From Roseiarcus sp963741405 (lineage in GTDB: Bacteria > Pseudomonadota > Alphaproteobacteria > Rhizobiales > Beijerinckiaceae), in NCBI GenBank assembly GCA_963741405.1, contig CAVUHX010000041.1, forward strand, positions 7,747 to 71,746: DNA of 64,000 nt, in the 5' to 3' direction. Below are positions 18,555 to 26,992 of this stretch, one piece after another. A model generated the notes under the pieces. That model did not search any database, was not told the origin of the DNA, and saw only the letters and a program-made list of their open reading frames with translations. The first letter of the stretch is position 1; every line of letters starts with the position of its first letter. The position numbers and the translations under genes were made by a program.

Positions 18555-19609
18555 TTGGAAAGATCGGAAGTCAAGCTGGCTGCGGCCCCACCCGCCTCCG
18601 AGCCGTCAAAATCGCGAATTTTGCGGGTGCTGGGGCCGGGGTTGATCACCGGGGCTTCCGACGATGATCCAAGCGGCATTGCGACATACACACAGACCGG
18701 CGCGCAATTCGGCTATGGGATCGCATGGACGTTGTTGTTTTCCTATCCCTTGATGGTCGCGATTCAAATCATCAGCGCCAGGATCGGCCGAACTACCGGC
18801 GCAGGGATCGCGCGAAATTTACGCAAGTTCTATCCGAACTGGATCGTCTACTCGGGCATTGCCCTGCTCCTTCTGGCCAACACCATCAATCTCGGAGCCG
18901 ATATCGGCGCTATGGCCGAATCTGTGCGCCTCTTGGTCGGTGGATCGCAAACTGCCTATGTCCTCGTCATTGGCGTCGTCTGCGCGGCGATGCAGATCTT
19001 TCTTGCCTACGACCGTTACGTCGGCGTCCTGAAATGGCTGACGCTGGCGTTATTCGCCTACGTGGCCACCTTGTTCTTCGTCAAGGTCGACTGGACCGCG
19101 CTGTCGCTCGGCTTGATCGCGCCGCGCATCACATTCGAAAGCAGCGCCTTGACGGCCGTCGTCGCAATCTTCGGCACGACCATAAGCCCATACCTCTTCT
19201 TTTGGCAGTCCTCGCAGGAAGTCGAGGACACCAAGGCCGAGCCGAGCCGCGAGCCTTTGAAGCGCGCTCCTGATCAAGCGCCGGACGCTTATGATCGCAT
19301 AGAGCTCGACACCGTCGTCGGCACGGGATTTTCCAACATCGACGCGCTCGCGATTATGGTGACCGCGGCCGCGACGCTCAACGTCGCTGGCGTGACGACG
19401 GTTCAGACGGCCGCTGACGCGGCGCGTGCCTTGAAGCCGCTGGCCGGGTCCTTGTCGCGGTTCCGATCATGGCGGTCATGATGATGATGGCGTCGAACCC
19501 ACAAGTCATGGGTCCGTTCACGATCGAACTGCCTCTGAGGGTTCTGGGTTGGCTGTCGACCGCAGTGATGGCGCTCGCCGCGATTGGCATGATTGGGTTC
19601 TTGATCTAG
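18555..19609 (+). pseudogene. NRAMP family divalent metal transporter, internal deletion
   Basis: TTG start at 18555, 8 nt after GGAAGG. The N-terminus LGPGLITGASDDDPSGIATY contains the family's DPSG metal-binding motif of TM1. Several membrane segments follow to AGVTTVQTAADAARALKPLA near 19445. There about 90 residues (TM7-TM9 region) are missing, and the sequence resumes in another frame with VAVPIMAVMMMMASNPQVMG to a TAG at 19609. Proton-coupled Mn/Fe uptake is the family role; this copy cannot be functional. Confidence 0.8.
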
Positions 19610-19853
19610 AAACGTTCCCGCCACCCTACTGTATTCGCGGATTTGCCCGCCGATAGTGTCGTGTGCAGGCAAGGAAGGAACGCTGCAAATTTTCAACCTG
19701 CGTTTTTAATCATCGTCGTCTTCGGGGATGTCGAAGCGCCCATCGGCAGCCTTTTCATCCCATACCGGATCGCCGAGGTCGGAATATCATCCTCCACAAC
19801 ATCGTCCCTCAATCGGAAGGTGTCAACGACAATGAGACGCCTGGGTTGGTAAT

Positions 19854-20864
19854 TTAGGCTTGGATTTTAGGCTTGATTTGGGGCGGATTGATCCAGACGG
19901 CGGTTGGCTTGTCGGGGGGCGAGGGGATGTTTTTCACGAATCGGTTCGGGTTGGCGAGAAAGGCGTTTTCGAGGGTCTGCTTTCGGGCGTCGTAGATTTC
20001 GTCGGCTTGTCCGTAGTGGACTTGGTTTGGCGTCATCAGGCCGATACCGAGATGGTGGTGTTCGGCGTTGTACCATTGGAAGAACCTGCGGCAGAACGCT
20101 TTGGCGTCCTGGATGGAGCCGAAGCGTTCCGGGAACTGAGGCTGATATTTGCAGGTTTTGAAGAGGCTTTCCGAGAAGGGATTGTCGTTGGATGTGTAGG
20201 GCCGGCTATGGGACTTGGTGACGCCCAGGTCGGCGAGCAACAGGGCGGTGGCCTTGGCTTTCATGGAGGGTCCGCGGTCGGCGTGCAGGGTGAGCTGGCC
20301 GGGCAAGACGCCGTGCTTGGCGGCGGCGTCCTCGAACAGCGGTTTGAACAAGGTGGCGCTTTCGGTGTCGGCGACGAGCCAGGCCACGACCCTCCGGCTG
20401 AAGATGTCGATGATCGCGTAGAGATAGAAGTAGGTCCATTTGGCCGGCCCCATCAGCTTGGTTATGTCCCATGACCAGACCCGGTTGGGGCCCTCGGCGA
20501 TGAGTTCCGGCTTTTTGTAGACGGGGTGGCGCAGCTGTTGGCGACGCTCCTTCACCTCGCCGTTCTCGTGAAGGATGCGATACATGGTCCGGATCGAGCA
20601 ATGATAGAGGCCTTGGTCCAGCAACTCGGCGTAGACTTCCGCCGGGGGTTGGTCGACGAACCGAGGTTCGCGCAACAGATCGAGGACGGCCTGACGCTCG
20701 GAAACGGCCAGCGCCCTGGCGGGACGAGGGCGCGGACGAAACGGCGCGGGAGGGCGCCGGGCTGTCGCGGTCCGGCGATGGAAGCTGGCGCGCGACAGGC
20801 CCAGCGCCGCGCAGGCCGCGCCGATCAGCCTGCCGCCGGGCGGCAGGGCCGCCACGGCGTCCAT
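19854..20864 (-). CDS. IS3a orfB transposase (DDE)
   Basis: 336 residues. An N-terminal HTH-like region is followed by the rve integrase core: WSWDITKLMGP (Asp), LHADRGPSMKAKATALLLAD (Asp) and SNDNPFSESLFKTCKY (Glu). The C-terminal part is PNQVHYGQADEIYDARKQTL. Its ATG overlaps the stop of the minus-1 frame reading of orfA (TGATG), so translation by coupling or frameshift is likely. Confidence 0.88.
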   Translation of the reverse strand: MDAVAALPPGGRLIGAACAALGLSRASFHRRTATARRPPAPFRPRPRPARALAVSERQAVLDLLREPRFVDQPPAEVYAELLDQGLYHCSIRTMYRILHENGEVKERRQQLRHPVYKKPELIAEGPNRVWSWDITKLMGPAKWTYFYLYAIIDIFSRRVVAWLVADTESATLFKPLFEDAAAKHGVLPGQLTLHADRGPSMKAKATALLLADLGVTKSHSRPYTSNDNPFSESLFKTCKYQPQFPERFGSIQDAKAFCRRFFQWYNAEHHHLGIGLMTPNQVHYGQADEIYDARKQTLENAFLANPNRFVKNIPSPPDKPTAVWINPPQIKPKIQA

Positions 20865-20907
20865 CAGGACGCCTCGTCGCCGGGCATCGACAGGCCCAGC
20901 AGCAAAG

Positions 20908-21336
20908 TCACTTTTTTTGGATTTCGACGATCGCCTCGGCGCGCTGCAAGCGCAACGTCACGCTCTTGTAGTCGCGCTGCAACTGGGCATGTTCGGCCGC
21001 CAGCGGGTTGGGCTCGGCGACCTTGGGGCCGCGCTTGACCGCCTTCAGCGCCTCGCAGGCGCCGGCGTCGCGTTGCCGACGCCAATCCGTCAACAGTGAG
21101 GAATACAGCCCCTCGCGCCGCAGGATCGCGCCAATGCCGCCCGGCCCCGCCTCATCGACCTGGCGAAGTATCCCAAGCTTGTAGGCGGTCGTGAACGTCC
21201 GACGGCGTGGCCGGTCGGAGAGTTCAGGCGAGGCCGCCGATGGCTCCGCAACAACGATCGGCCTACGGCCTCCCTCTGTTGCGGAGCCATCGGCAAGAGT
21301 CGTTTCGAAGGGGATGCGGCATGACCATGGGAGCAT
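20908..21336 (-). CDS. IS3a orfA (HTH subunit)
   Basis: 142 residues; the core RRRTFTTAYKLGILRQVDEA ... AILRREGLYSSLLTDWRRQR is the IS3-type helix-turn-helix. A leucine-zipper-like stretch (LQRDYKSVTLRLQRAEAIVE) precedes the end EIQKK. A run of seven A (20918-20912) lies directly before the stop and is a probable frameshift site. The upstream start is uncertain; no clear ribosome site. Confidence 0.8.
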   Translation of the reverse strand: MLPWSCRIPFETTLADGSATEGGRRPIVVAEPSAASPELSDRPRRRTFTTAYKLGILRQVDEAGPGGIGAILRREGLYSSLLTDWRRQRDAGACEALKAVKRGPKVAEPNPLAAEHAQLQRDYKSVTLRLQRAEAIVEIQKK

Positions 21337-21550
21337 GTGACCTCAGCCCTCAAGGGTAAACTCCAGGGGGCGTTTGTCTCATCGACATTGGCACGGAGGG
21401 AATTTGCTTTGGGCGCATCCGCTAAGCCCCGATGTAATCCCGCTGCATCAGCGCTCTGCGACGGCTCTCCTCAGGGCGGGAAAGCTCGGGTCAAGTTCGG
21501 GGATGCCGTGTTCTCCCGCGGCGCATCGGCATCAGGAGGGGTCACCGCGG

Positions 21551-21860
21551 TTACGAGGAAGACGCGCTTGTCATGACGTCGCTCCACTCGGGATGCTTCC
21601 TGTCCTGGGCGAGCAAGTAGGGACAGATCGGAACGATCTTGAACCCGCTGGCGCGGGCGTCGCCGATCATGGGTCGACCAGGGCCATCGCAACGCCGCTC
21701 CCACGCATGCTCGCCGGCGCGTCGGTATGGTCGGCACCGATCAGCGACGGCTTCGAACAGTGAAGAGCAGCTCGGCGTCGCCGTCGACGCCATCGATCCG
21801 GGCGACGTAGCGGCCGCTCGTACCGTCCACGCGCTTTTCGATGCTGATCATGCCGGTCAT
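21551..21860 (-). pseudogene. GNAT-like acetyltransferase (YjdJ/COG2388 type), frameshifted
   Basis: MTGMISIEKRVDGTSGRYVA ... DAELLFTVRS, then after two single-base breaks SLIGADHTDAPASMRGSGVA and MIGDARASGFKIVPICPYLL ... KHPEWSDVMTS, ending at a TAA at 21551. About 100 residues when rejoined, the size of this single-domain family. RGSGVA corresponds to the acetyl-CoA loop. Flanking sequence to 22085 shows nothing further. Confidence 0.65.
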
Positions 21861-22084
21861 CCGCGCTCCATTGCAAGTAACTTCATCGAGTCTGCTCAAG
21901 CCCGAACGGGTCCTGCTAAGGTCGCCTTGGTCGGACCCTCGACCCTACTGCAGCCCGCCTGCCTCTGCGGGCGATTACTACCGCATGTTCAAGACGTCCG
22001 CAGTCGCGCGGATAGCCAACGAGGACGCACGGAACTTCCTGATCTGACCCGCGTTTTAGCCGGGGCGCAAAGAAGGAAACAGGG

Positions 22085-22902
22085 CGAGGCTGACATAGCC
22101 GAGGTTGGCGCCGATGTCGTAAGATTCCGTAGGGGACGAACTTGCCCAGTTCCTTGTCCTCGAAATCGTGGGTGTTGACCTCAATCGGTTGGCCTTGCGG
22201 CCCATAGTCGCTGCCGCCGTTCTTGAATTCGCCGAGCAATTCCTTCTTCTTCGCGTCGATCGATATCACCGGCTGATCGGTGGCCTGAAACGCCTCGGCC
22301 TTGGCGTTGATATATTCAAACTGAGCGTCGCGATCGGGATGTTTGCCGCCTTCCTTGGTCTTGCGGTTGAAGTGGCGGCAATATTTCAGCTCCTCCAAAA
22401 GTTTGGGAATGGTGGAGGAGCTCACCTTGTGACCCATCGCCCGAAGCGCCGCCGCCAGCTTGTCGTGGCTCTTCGAGACCCATCGCAACGGCCGCATCGG
22501 ATCGCCCATCGTCGCGGGCTCGAGCAATCGTTGCAAGTCCTCCAGAAGCGTCGGGTCCCTCGTCGTCAACCGAGGGCTCCCCCGCCCTTGCGGCGCACCT
22601 TCCCGGTCAGAGAGCCGGGGTCCTGCAGATCCTTCAGACCGCGTCCGATCGTGCTTCGGGCGACCTTCGTCGCGCGCGCGGCGGCCGCGATCCCGCCGTA
22701 GCCGGCCGCCTTCGCCTCGGCAGCGGCACTCAACCGTCGGCCTCGCTCGTCAAGCGAGGAACGAAGTGCTTCAAATCGGATACGGAGGGGCAATTCATCT
22801 ATCATGACCACGATATAGACGCTGGTTTCGAGGTCAGGAATCCCCCAAACAGCCGATCCCAGCAAAATCCCAATCCCGATTCACCTGTTTCTGGCCGTCG
22901 CC
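22085..22902 (-). mobile_element. ISAzo13 family element, truncated copy
   Basis: Repeats the right (5') 820 bp of the adjacent complete copy, base for base over long stretches. It lacks the C-terminal part of the transposase and has two single-base indels (an extra A near 22126, one C fewer near 22575). It abuts the complete copy through TTA at 22903-22905. Confidence 0.85.
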
Positions 22903-22905
22903 TTA

Positions 22906-24232
22906 GGCGACGCCCAAGAATTATTGCTCCACGTTCGAACGTCTGGGCGAGATGCTGTAGTTCCATTCTGGATGGAAGGAATCCCGCTTTATGTTGAGTG
23001 CCGCCATTTGCTCGTCGGAGATCTTGATGCCCTTGGGATAGGCGTTGGGATCGAGTTCGCAGCGGATTTTGAGGCCGGTTTTCGTCGTCGTGTTTGCGAT
23101 CAGTTCGATGGCCACGAGGAGGCTGACGAGAGGCATGGCGCGCCAGTTCTGGGTAATGTGGCAGAACATGCGGTGCTCGATCTTGTTCCACTTCGAGGTC
23201 CCCGGCGGATAATGGCAGACCTGGATGATCAGACCGGTCTCGTCGGCGAGTTGTTGCAGCGCCACCTTCCATAGCCGTAGGCGCGAGCCGTTGGAGCCTC
23301 CGCCATCGGCGGTGATCATGAGACGCGTCATTGAGGGATAACGCTCCCGGCCCATCCGATCGAGCCAGAGGCGAACGCCATTTACGGCGAATTGCCCGGT
23401 ATCATGGTCGATTCCGAGGCTGACATAGCCGAGGTTGGCGCCGATGTCGTAGATTCCGTAGGGGACGAACTTGCCCAGTTCCTTGTCCTCGAAATCGTGG
23501 GTGTTGACCTCAATCGGTTGGCCTTGCGGCCCATAGTCGCTGCCGCCGTTCTTGAATTCGCCGAGCAATTCCTTCTTCTTCGCGTCGATCGATATCACCG
23601 GCTGATCGGTGGCCTGAAACGCCTCGGCCTTGGCGTTGATATATTCAAACTGAGCGTCGCGATCGGGATGTTTGCCGCCTTCCTTGGTCTTGCGGTTGAA
23701 GTGGCGGCAATATTTCAGCTCCTCCAACAGTTTGGGAATGGTGGAGGAGCTCACCTTGTGACCCATCGCCCGAAGCGCCGCCGCCAGCTTGTCGTGGCTC
23801 TTCGAGACCCATCGCAACGGCCGCATCGGATCGCCCATCGTCGCGGGCTCGAGCAATCGTTGCAAGTCCTCCAGAAGCGTCGGGTCCCTCGTCGTCAACC
23901 GAGGGCTCCCCCCGCCCTTGCGGCGCACCTTCCCGGTCAGAGAGCCGGGGTCCTGCAGATCCTTCAGACCGCGTCCGATCGTGCTTCGGGCGACCTTCGT
24001 CGCGCGCGCGGCGGCCGCGATCCCGCCGTAGCCGGCCGCCTTCGCCTCGGCAGCGGCACTCAACCGTCGGCCTCGCTCGTCAAGCGAGGAACGAAGTGCT
24101 TCAAATCGGATACGGAGGGGCAATTCATCTATCATGACCACGATATAGACGCTGGTTTCGAGGTCAGGAATCCCCCAAACAGCCGATCCCAGCAAAATCC
24201 CAATCCCGATTCACCTGTTTCTGGCCGTCGCC
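22906..24232 (-). mobile_element. ISAzo13 family element, complete copy
   Basis: 1,327 bp; ends GGCGACGCCC (left) and GGCGACGGCC (right, inverted), flanked by direct TTA at 22903-22905 and 24233-24235. The right TTA also supplies the stop codon of the Gly/Tyr-rich frame beyond it. Confidence 0.85.
22921..24195 (-). CDS. ISAzo13 family transposase
   Basis: 424 residues, intact. The N-terminal HTH region (AAEAKAAGYGGIAAAARATK ... STIGRGLKDLQ) is followed by the DDE core: QPVISIDAKKKELLGEF (Asp), LMITADGGGSNGSRLRLWKV (Asp) and GTSKWNKIEHRMFCHITQNW (Glu). The ISAzo13 / Rhodopirellula-type family is recognisable from these blocks. Confidence 0.88.
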   Translation of the reverse strand: MLGSAVWGIPDLETSVYIVVMIDELPLRIRFEALRSSLDERGRRLSAAAEAKAAGYGGIAAAARATKVARSTIGRGLKDLQDPGSLTGKVRRKGGGSPRLTTRDPTLLEDLQRLLEPATMGDPMRPLRWVSKSHDKLAAALRAMGHKVSSSTIPKLLEELKYCRHFNRKTKEGGKHPDRDAQFEYINAKAEAFQATDQPVISIDAKKKELLGEFKNGGSDYGPQGQPIEVNTHDFEDKELGKFVPYGIYDIGANLGYVSLGIDHDTGQFAVNGVRLWLDRMGRERYPSMTRLMITADGGGSNGSRLRLWKVALQQLADETGLIIQVCHYPPGTSKWNKIEHRMFCHITQNWRAMPLVSLLVAIELIANTTTKTGLKIRCELDPNAYPKGIKISDEQMAALNIKRDSFHPEWNYSISPRRSNVEQ

Positions 24233-24625
24233 TTAGTGGATTCGGAGCCCGCCACCGCCGATGTGGCCGCCGATGCCGCCCTGGAAGCCTCCGCCGAAGC
24301 GAGCAGCCCCCGTTCCGGAGACATTCGCGCCGCCAATTTGAGGAACGAAACGCGTCCCGCCAAATGTGCCCACGTGGGCGCCAGCGAAGCCGCCTGCCTG
24401 ACCGCCATACCGGCGGGCGTAGCCGTAGCCGCCGTAATAGACCGGGCCAAACGCGAAGCCGACATACGGTCCGTAGTCACCATAGTCGTACGAATAGTCG
24501 TAGGCCGGTGCATAAGAATACGTGCCGCACCACGATGGCATGTCGTAGGGATCGTAATGGCGGTACCACCAACAGCCATGGTGGTGGCGGTAGGCTTGTT
24601 GGAGGCTCATAGTTCCGAAAGCCAT
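24233..24625 (-). CDS. Gly/Tyr/His-rich protein, probably truncated at both ends
   Basis: 130 residues, MAFGTMSLQQAYRHHHGCWW..., rich in Tyr-Asp-Tyr and Gly-Gly. The C-terminal stop comes from the TTA flanking ISAzo13, so the natural end is lost. No ribosome site precedes the ATG and there is no signal peptide, although relatives of this composition are secreted; the N-terminus is probably lost too. Structural or envelope role only guessed. Confidence 0.4.
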   Translation of the reverse strand: MAFGTMSLQQAYRHHHGCWWYRHYDPYDMPSWCGTYSYAPAYDYSYDYGDYGPYVGFAFGPVYYGGYGYARRYGGQAGGFAGAHVGTFGGTRFVPQIGGANVSGTGAARFGGGFQGGIGGHIGGGGLRIH

Positions 24626-24639
24626 TTCGTTTGGAGGGC

Positions 24640-24725
24640 GCTGGGCTTTCCTGGCCGTTGCCGGAGGGGATCGGCGACGCCGAACTGGAGGCTGCGCTTT
24701 ACGCCAATCGCAGAAGCAAGCGGGG
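24640..24725 (+). pseudogene. IS21 istA fragment
   Basis: The stretch LSWPLPEGIGDAELEAALYA, then NRRSKRG, matches residues about 50-75 of the IstA protein at 38115 (GWPLPEDMNDAALEAALYAS, RRSKRG). Only about 85 bp remain. Confidence 0.7.
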
Positions 24726-24834
24726 CGTCATGGGCGCTTTGCTCAAGCCTTCCCGCCCCGCCGAGCCGGGAAGGCGCCCCAGCGGACGCAATTGCCCCCG
24801 CGAGTTGTGGGGAGATTCAAGACAGGAGGTCGTC

Positions 24835-24933
24835 ATGGGCTTCGGAAGAGGAGTACTGCTGTGGTTACTTGGAGTTCCGATCCCGATCATCATTCTAATT
24901 GCACTGTTCTGGCGCGCCGAGGGTATCAGATGA
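24835..24933 (+). CDS. small single-pass membrane protein
   Basis: 32 residues, MGFGRGVLLWLLGVPIPIII then LIALFWRAEGIR. A perfect AGGAGG lies 3 nt before the CGTC leading to the ATG at 24835. One membrane segment (LLWLLGVPIPIIILIALF). Short proteins with the LLWLLGVPIPIIIL core are widespread in Proteobacteria; function unknown. The strong ribosome site and conserved core argue that it is real despite its size. Confidence 0.65.
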   Translation: MGFGRGVLLWLLGVPIPIIILIALFWRAEGIR

Positions 24934-24936
24934 TAG

Positions 24937-25747
24937 TCACGCAGTTCGGTATGGAGTGTGCATCGCCGAACGATGCATTGCTGGTCCCGCTACTCCACGG
25001 TGGCGCGCGGCGGCGCTCGCCGGCGGAATGAGCATTAGCAAGGCTATGCCGCCGGAGAAAACCGACCCCGCGGCCACCGAGGCGAGCCAGGGTATCCCGG
25101 CCCTTGCATCCGAGAGGCTGATCGTCAGCACGCCGCCGCCGGGCATCGCCTCACGCGCGTTGACGACGAGGTTGGCGCCGCAAGTTCAATCTGATTCGCG
25201 TCAACCAGCGCAAATAGGGGCGTCGGCGGAAATACCAGTCGCAGCTCGATTTGCGGGCCAATCGAGCGTTCGATCAGGTCGGTCATCCCTCGGATCAGGT
25301 CATGTAGATTCTTCGGTTCGAACTCCAACGTCTGTCGGCGGGCAAAAGACAATAGCCGCTGGCTCAAGGACGCCCCCCGTCGCCCCCTGTAGAGCCCCTT
25401 CGATCAGACGTTGCGACCTGGGATCGTTGTCCGCTCGCTTTTGCAGCATCTCAAGGTTGCTCAGGAAGACTGTCAGCGGGTTGTTGAAGTCGGGTGCGAG
25501 ACTACCGGTGAGTTGGCCGATGATTTCCATCTTTTGTGATTGCCGCAAAAGTTCTTCGGCCCGACGGCGCTGCTCGATCTCCGCAAGCACGCACGGCCGC
25601 ATGAGCCTGCTTGAGTTGAGCGATCCGCTCGGAAAACGCGTTGCTCGAGCGTGTCGTTTACTCTACGAAGCAGGTTTTCGGCTTCTATCCGGTCGGTGAT
25701 GTCGGAGGCGACGCCGATAAGATGCAAACCGCCGTCCCGACGCGCAC
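24937..25747 (-). pseudogene. PAS-type sensor histidine kinase, broken and cut by IS5
   Basis: From the IS5 B junction: IGVASDITDRIEAENLLRRV (end of PAS/PAC), a frameshift, then EQRRRAEELLRQSQKMEIIG and QLTGSLAPDFNNPLTVFLSN (H-box region). Another shift leads to SQRLLSFARRQTLEFEPKNL ... DANQIELA (start of the ATPase domain); then the frame leaves the family. The phospho-acceptor His of the usual AHDFNNLLT motif reads Pro. The 5' part is lost at 25747. Non-functional. Confidence 0.75.
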
Positions 25748-25749
25748 TA

Positions 25750-26644
25750 GGGCCTGTCTTCAGTTGAGGAGAATGGCGGCGCAGACGAGCTGAACGCCGG
25801 CGAGGAAAATCTTGGCGAGCTTGTCGTAACGCGTGGCGATGGCGCGGAAATGCTTGAGCTTGTTGAAGAAGCGCTCAATGAGATTGCGTTCGCAGTAGAG
25901 GGCGAAATCGCACGGGCGCGGGGTTTTTCGATTGGATTTGGATGGGATGACTGGCGTGATCGCTCGTGCGTTGAGGGCGCCGATGAAGGGGTCGGCGTCG
26001 AAGGCCTTGTCGGCGATCAGAGCGCCGGGATCGACGGCTTCGATGAGAGATTCAGCGCAAGTCAGATCGTGATCCTGGCCCGGGCTGAGCATCACCTCGA
26101 CAGGATTGCCGAGGGCATCGACGAGCGCGTGTATCTTGGTGGTCAATCCGCCGCGGGATCGGCCGATGGCTTGCGCACCGTCTTTTTTCTTGGCGCCGGC
26201 GCTATGCTGGCGAGCGCGCACGATGGTGGCGTCGATCATCATGTATTCGTTGTCGTGATCGCTGGCCAAGAGCCTGAAAACCCGCTCGAAAACGCCGCTC
26301 TTGGCCCATCGGTTGAAGCGCTGATAGACGATCTTCCAGCCGCCAAAACGCTCGGGCAGATCACGCCAAGGGACGCCGGCGCGAAACCTGAAGAGAACGG
26401 CTTCGACGAACTGACGATTGTCCGCCGCCGTGCCGCCCACATGGCCTTCACGGCCCGGCAGAATGTCTTTGATCCGATCCCACTGGTCGTCGCGCAGTGC
26501 ATATCGTCGCATCGGTCAGCCCCTCCTCGGGCCGACCACTCACGAGTTAGACTTTTGCTGATTCGGGAATCCCTCGCGTATCCGAAACACCAAACGTTCT
26601 GCGTCCGATTCCACTCCGTTCTCACGTCAACTGAAGACAGGCCC
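25750..26644 (-). mobile_element. IS5 family element, copy B
   Basis: 895 bp with the same 18-bp terminal repeats as copy A and CTAG at both junctions. Inserted between a histidine kinase remnant and a uracil-DNA glycosylase remnant. Confidence 0.93.
25760..26512 (-). CDS. IS5 family transposase, copy B
   Basis: 250 residues, intact, with all three catalytic acids (MMIDATIVRA, IADKAFDAD, NLIERFFNKLK). Its sequence around the Glu codon (CTCATTGAGCGCTTC) is identical to the split copy D, making it the best empty-site reference for that insertion. Confidence 0.93.
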   Translation of the reverse strand: MRRYALRDDQWDRIKDILPGREGHVGGTAADNRQFVEAVLFRFRAGVPWRDLPERFGGWKIVYQRFNRWAKSGVFERVFRLLASDHDNEYMMIDATIVRARQHSAGAKKKDGAQAIGRSRGGLTTKIHALVDALGNPVEVMLSPGQDHDLTCAESLIEAVDPGALIADKAFDADPFIGALNARAITPVIPSKSNRKTPRPCDFALYCERNLIERFFNKLKHFRAIATRYDKLAKIFLAGVQLVCAAILLN

Positions 26645-26977
26645 TAGTTCATCAATTCCTTGAAACTTCACGCTCGCTGGCTGTTCGCGGAGAACCATAC
26701 GCTGCACCCCCGGATAATCGTGGCGCTTGGCGCGACGGCCGCGCAGGGCCTGGTCGGACGCCCCGTCGCCATCGGCGCCAATCGGGGAAAGGTTCTCAAA
26801 ACGGCGGAAGGCCTGCGCGCGTTCGTGACCGTGCATCCGTCCTGGATGCTGCGCCTCCCCAACGAAGCGGCGCGGCGAGCGGCCTACGACCTCTTCGTCG
26901 CCGATCTCCGCGCGATCGGCGCGCCTATGGCGCGCTCGTCGAAGGAGCCTTCGGCGCTCGGCCATGGGCACGCGTGA
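26645..26977 (+). pseudogene. UdgX-like uracil-DNA glycosylase, C-terminal part
   Basis: In-frame sequence from the IS5 B junction: KLHARWLFAENHTLHPRIIV ALGATAAQGLVG, then GLRAFVTVHPSWMLRLPNEA, with HPSW corresponding to the conserved HPS active-site loop. The N-terminal two thirds, including the iron-sulphur cysteines, are absent. The TGA at 26977 overlaps the ribosome site of the antiporter gene. Confidence 0.7.
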
Positions 26978-26992
26978 GGAGGCGATCGGGCG

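Larger units (their letters stand above)
19815..21393 (-). mobile_element. IS3 family element (IS3a) with orfA and orfB
   Basis: Left end GGAAGGTGTCAACGACAATG near 19815; right end near 21393 with the related inverted TGCCAATGTCGATGAGAC (14 of 18 matching). The exact target duplication is unclear. A 3'-terminal fragment of the same element lies at 52094-52470, confirming the left end. Confidence 0.75.

Noticed and set aside
24835..24933. Type I toxin
   Set aside because: The small membrane protein has a conserved core and ribosome site, but no antisense RNA promoter or regulatory stem was seen; kept as an unknown small protein.
1653..26644. Composite transposon between IS5 copies A and B
   Set aside because: Each copy has its own TA/CTAG borders, and many independent insertions lie between them; nothing indicates joint movement.
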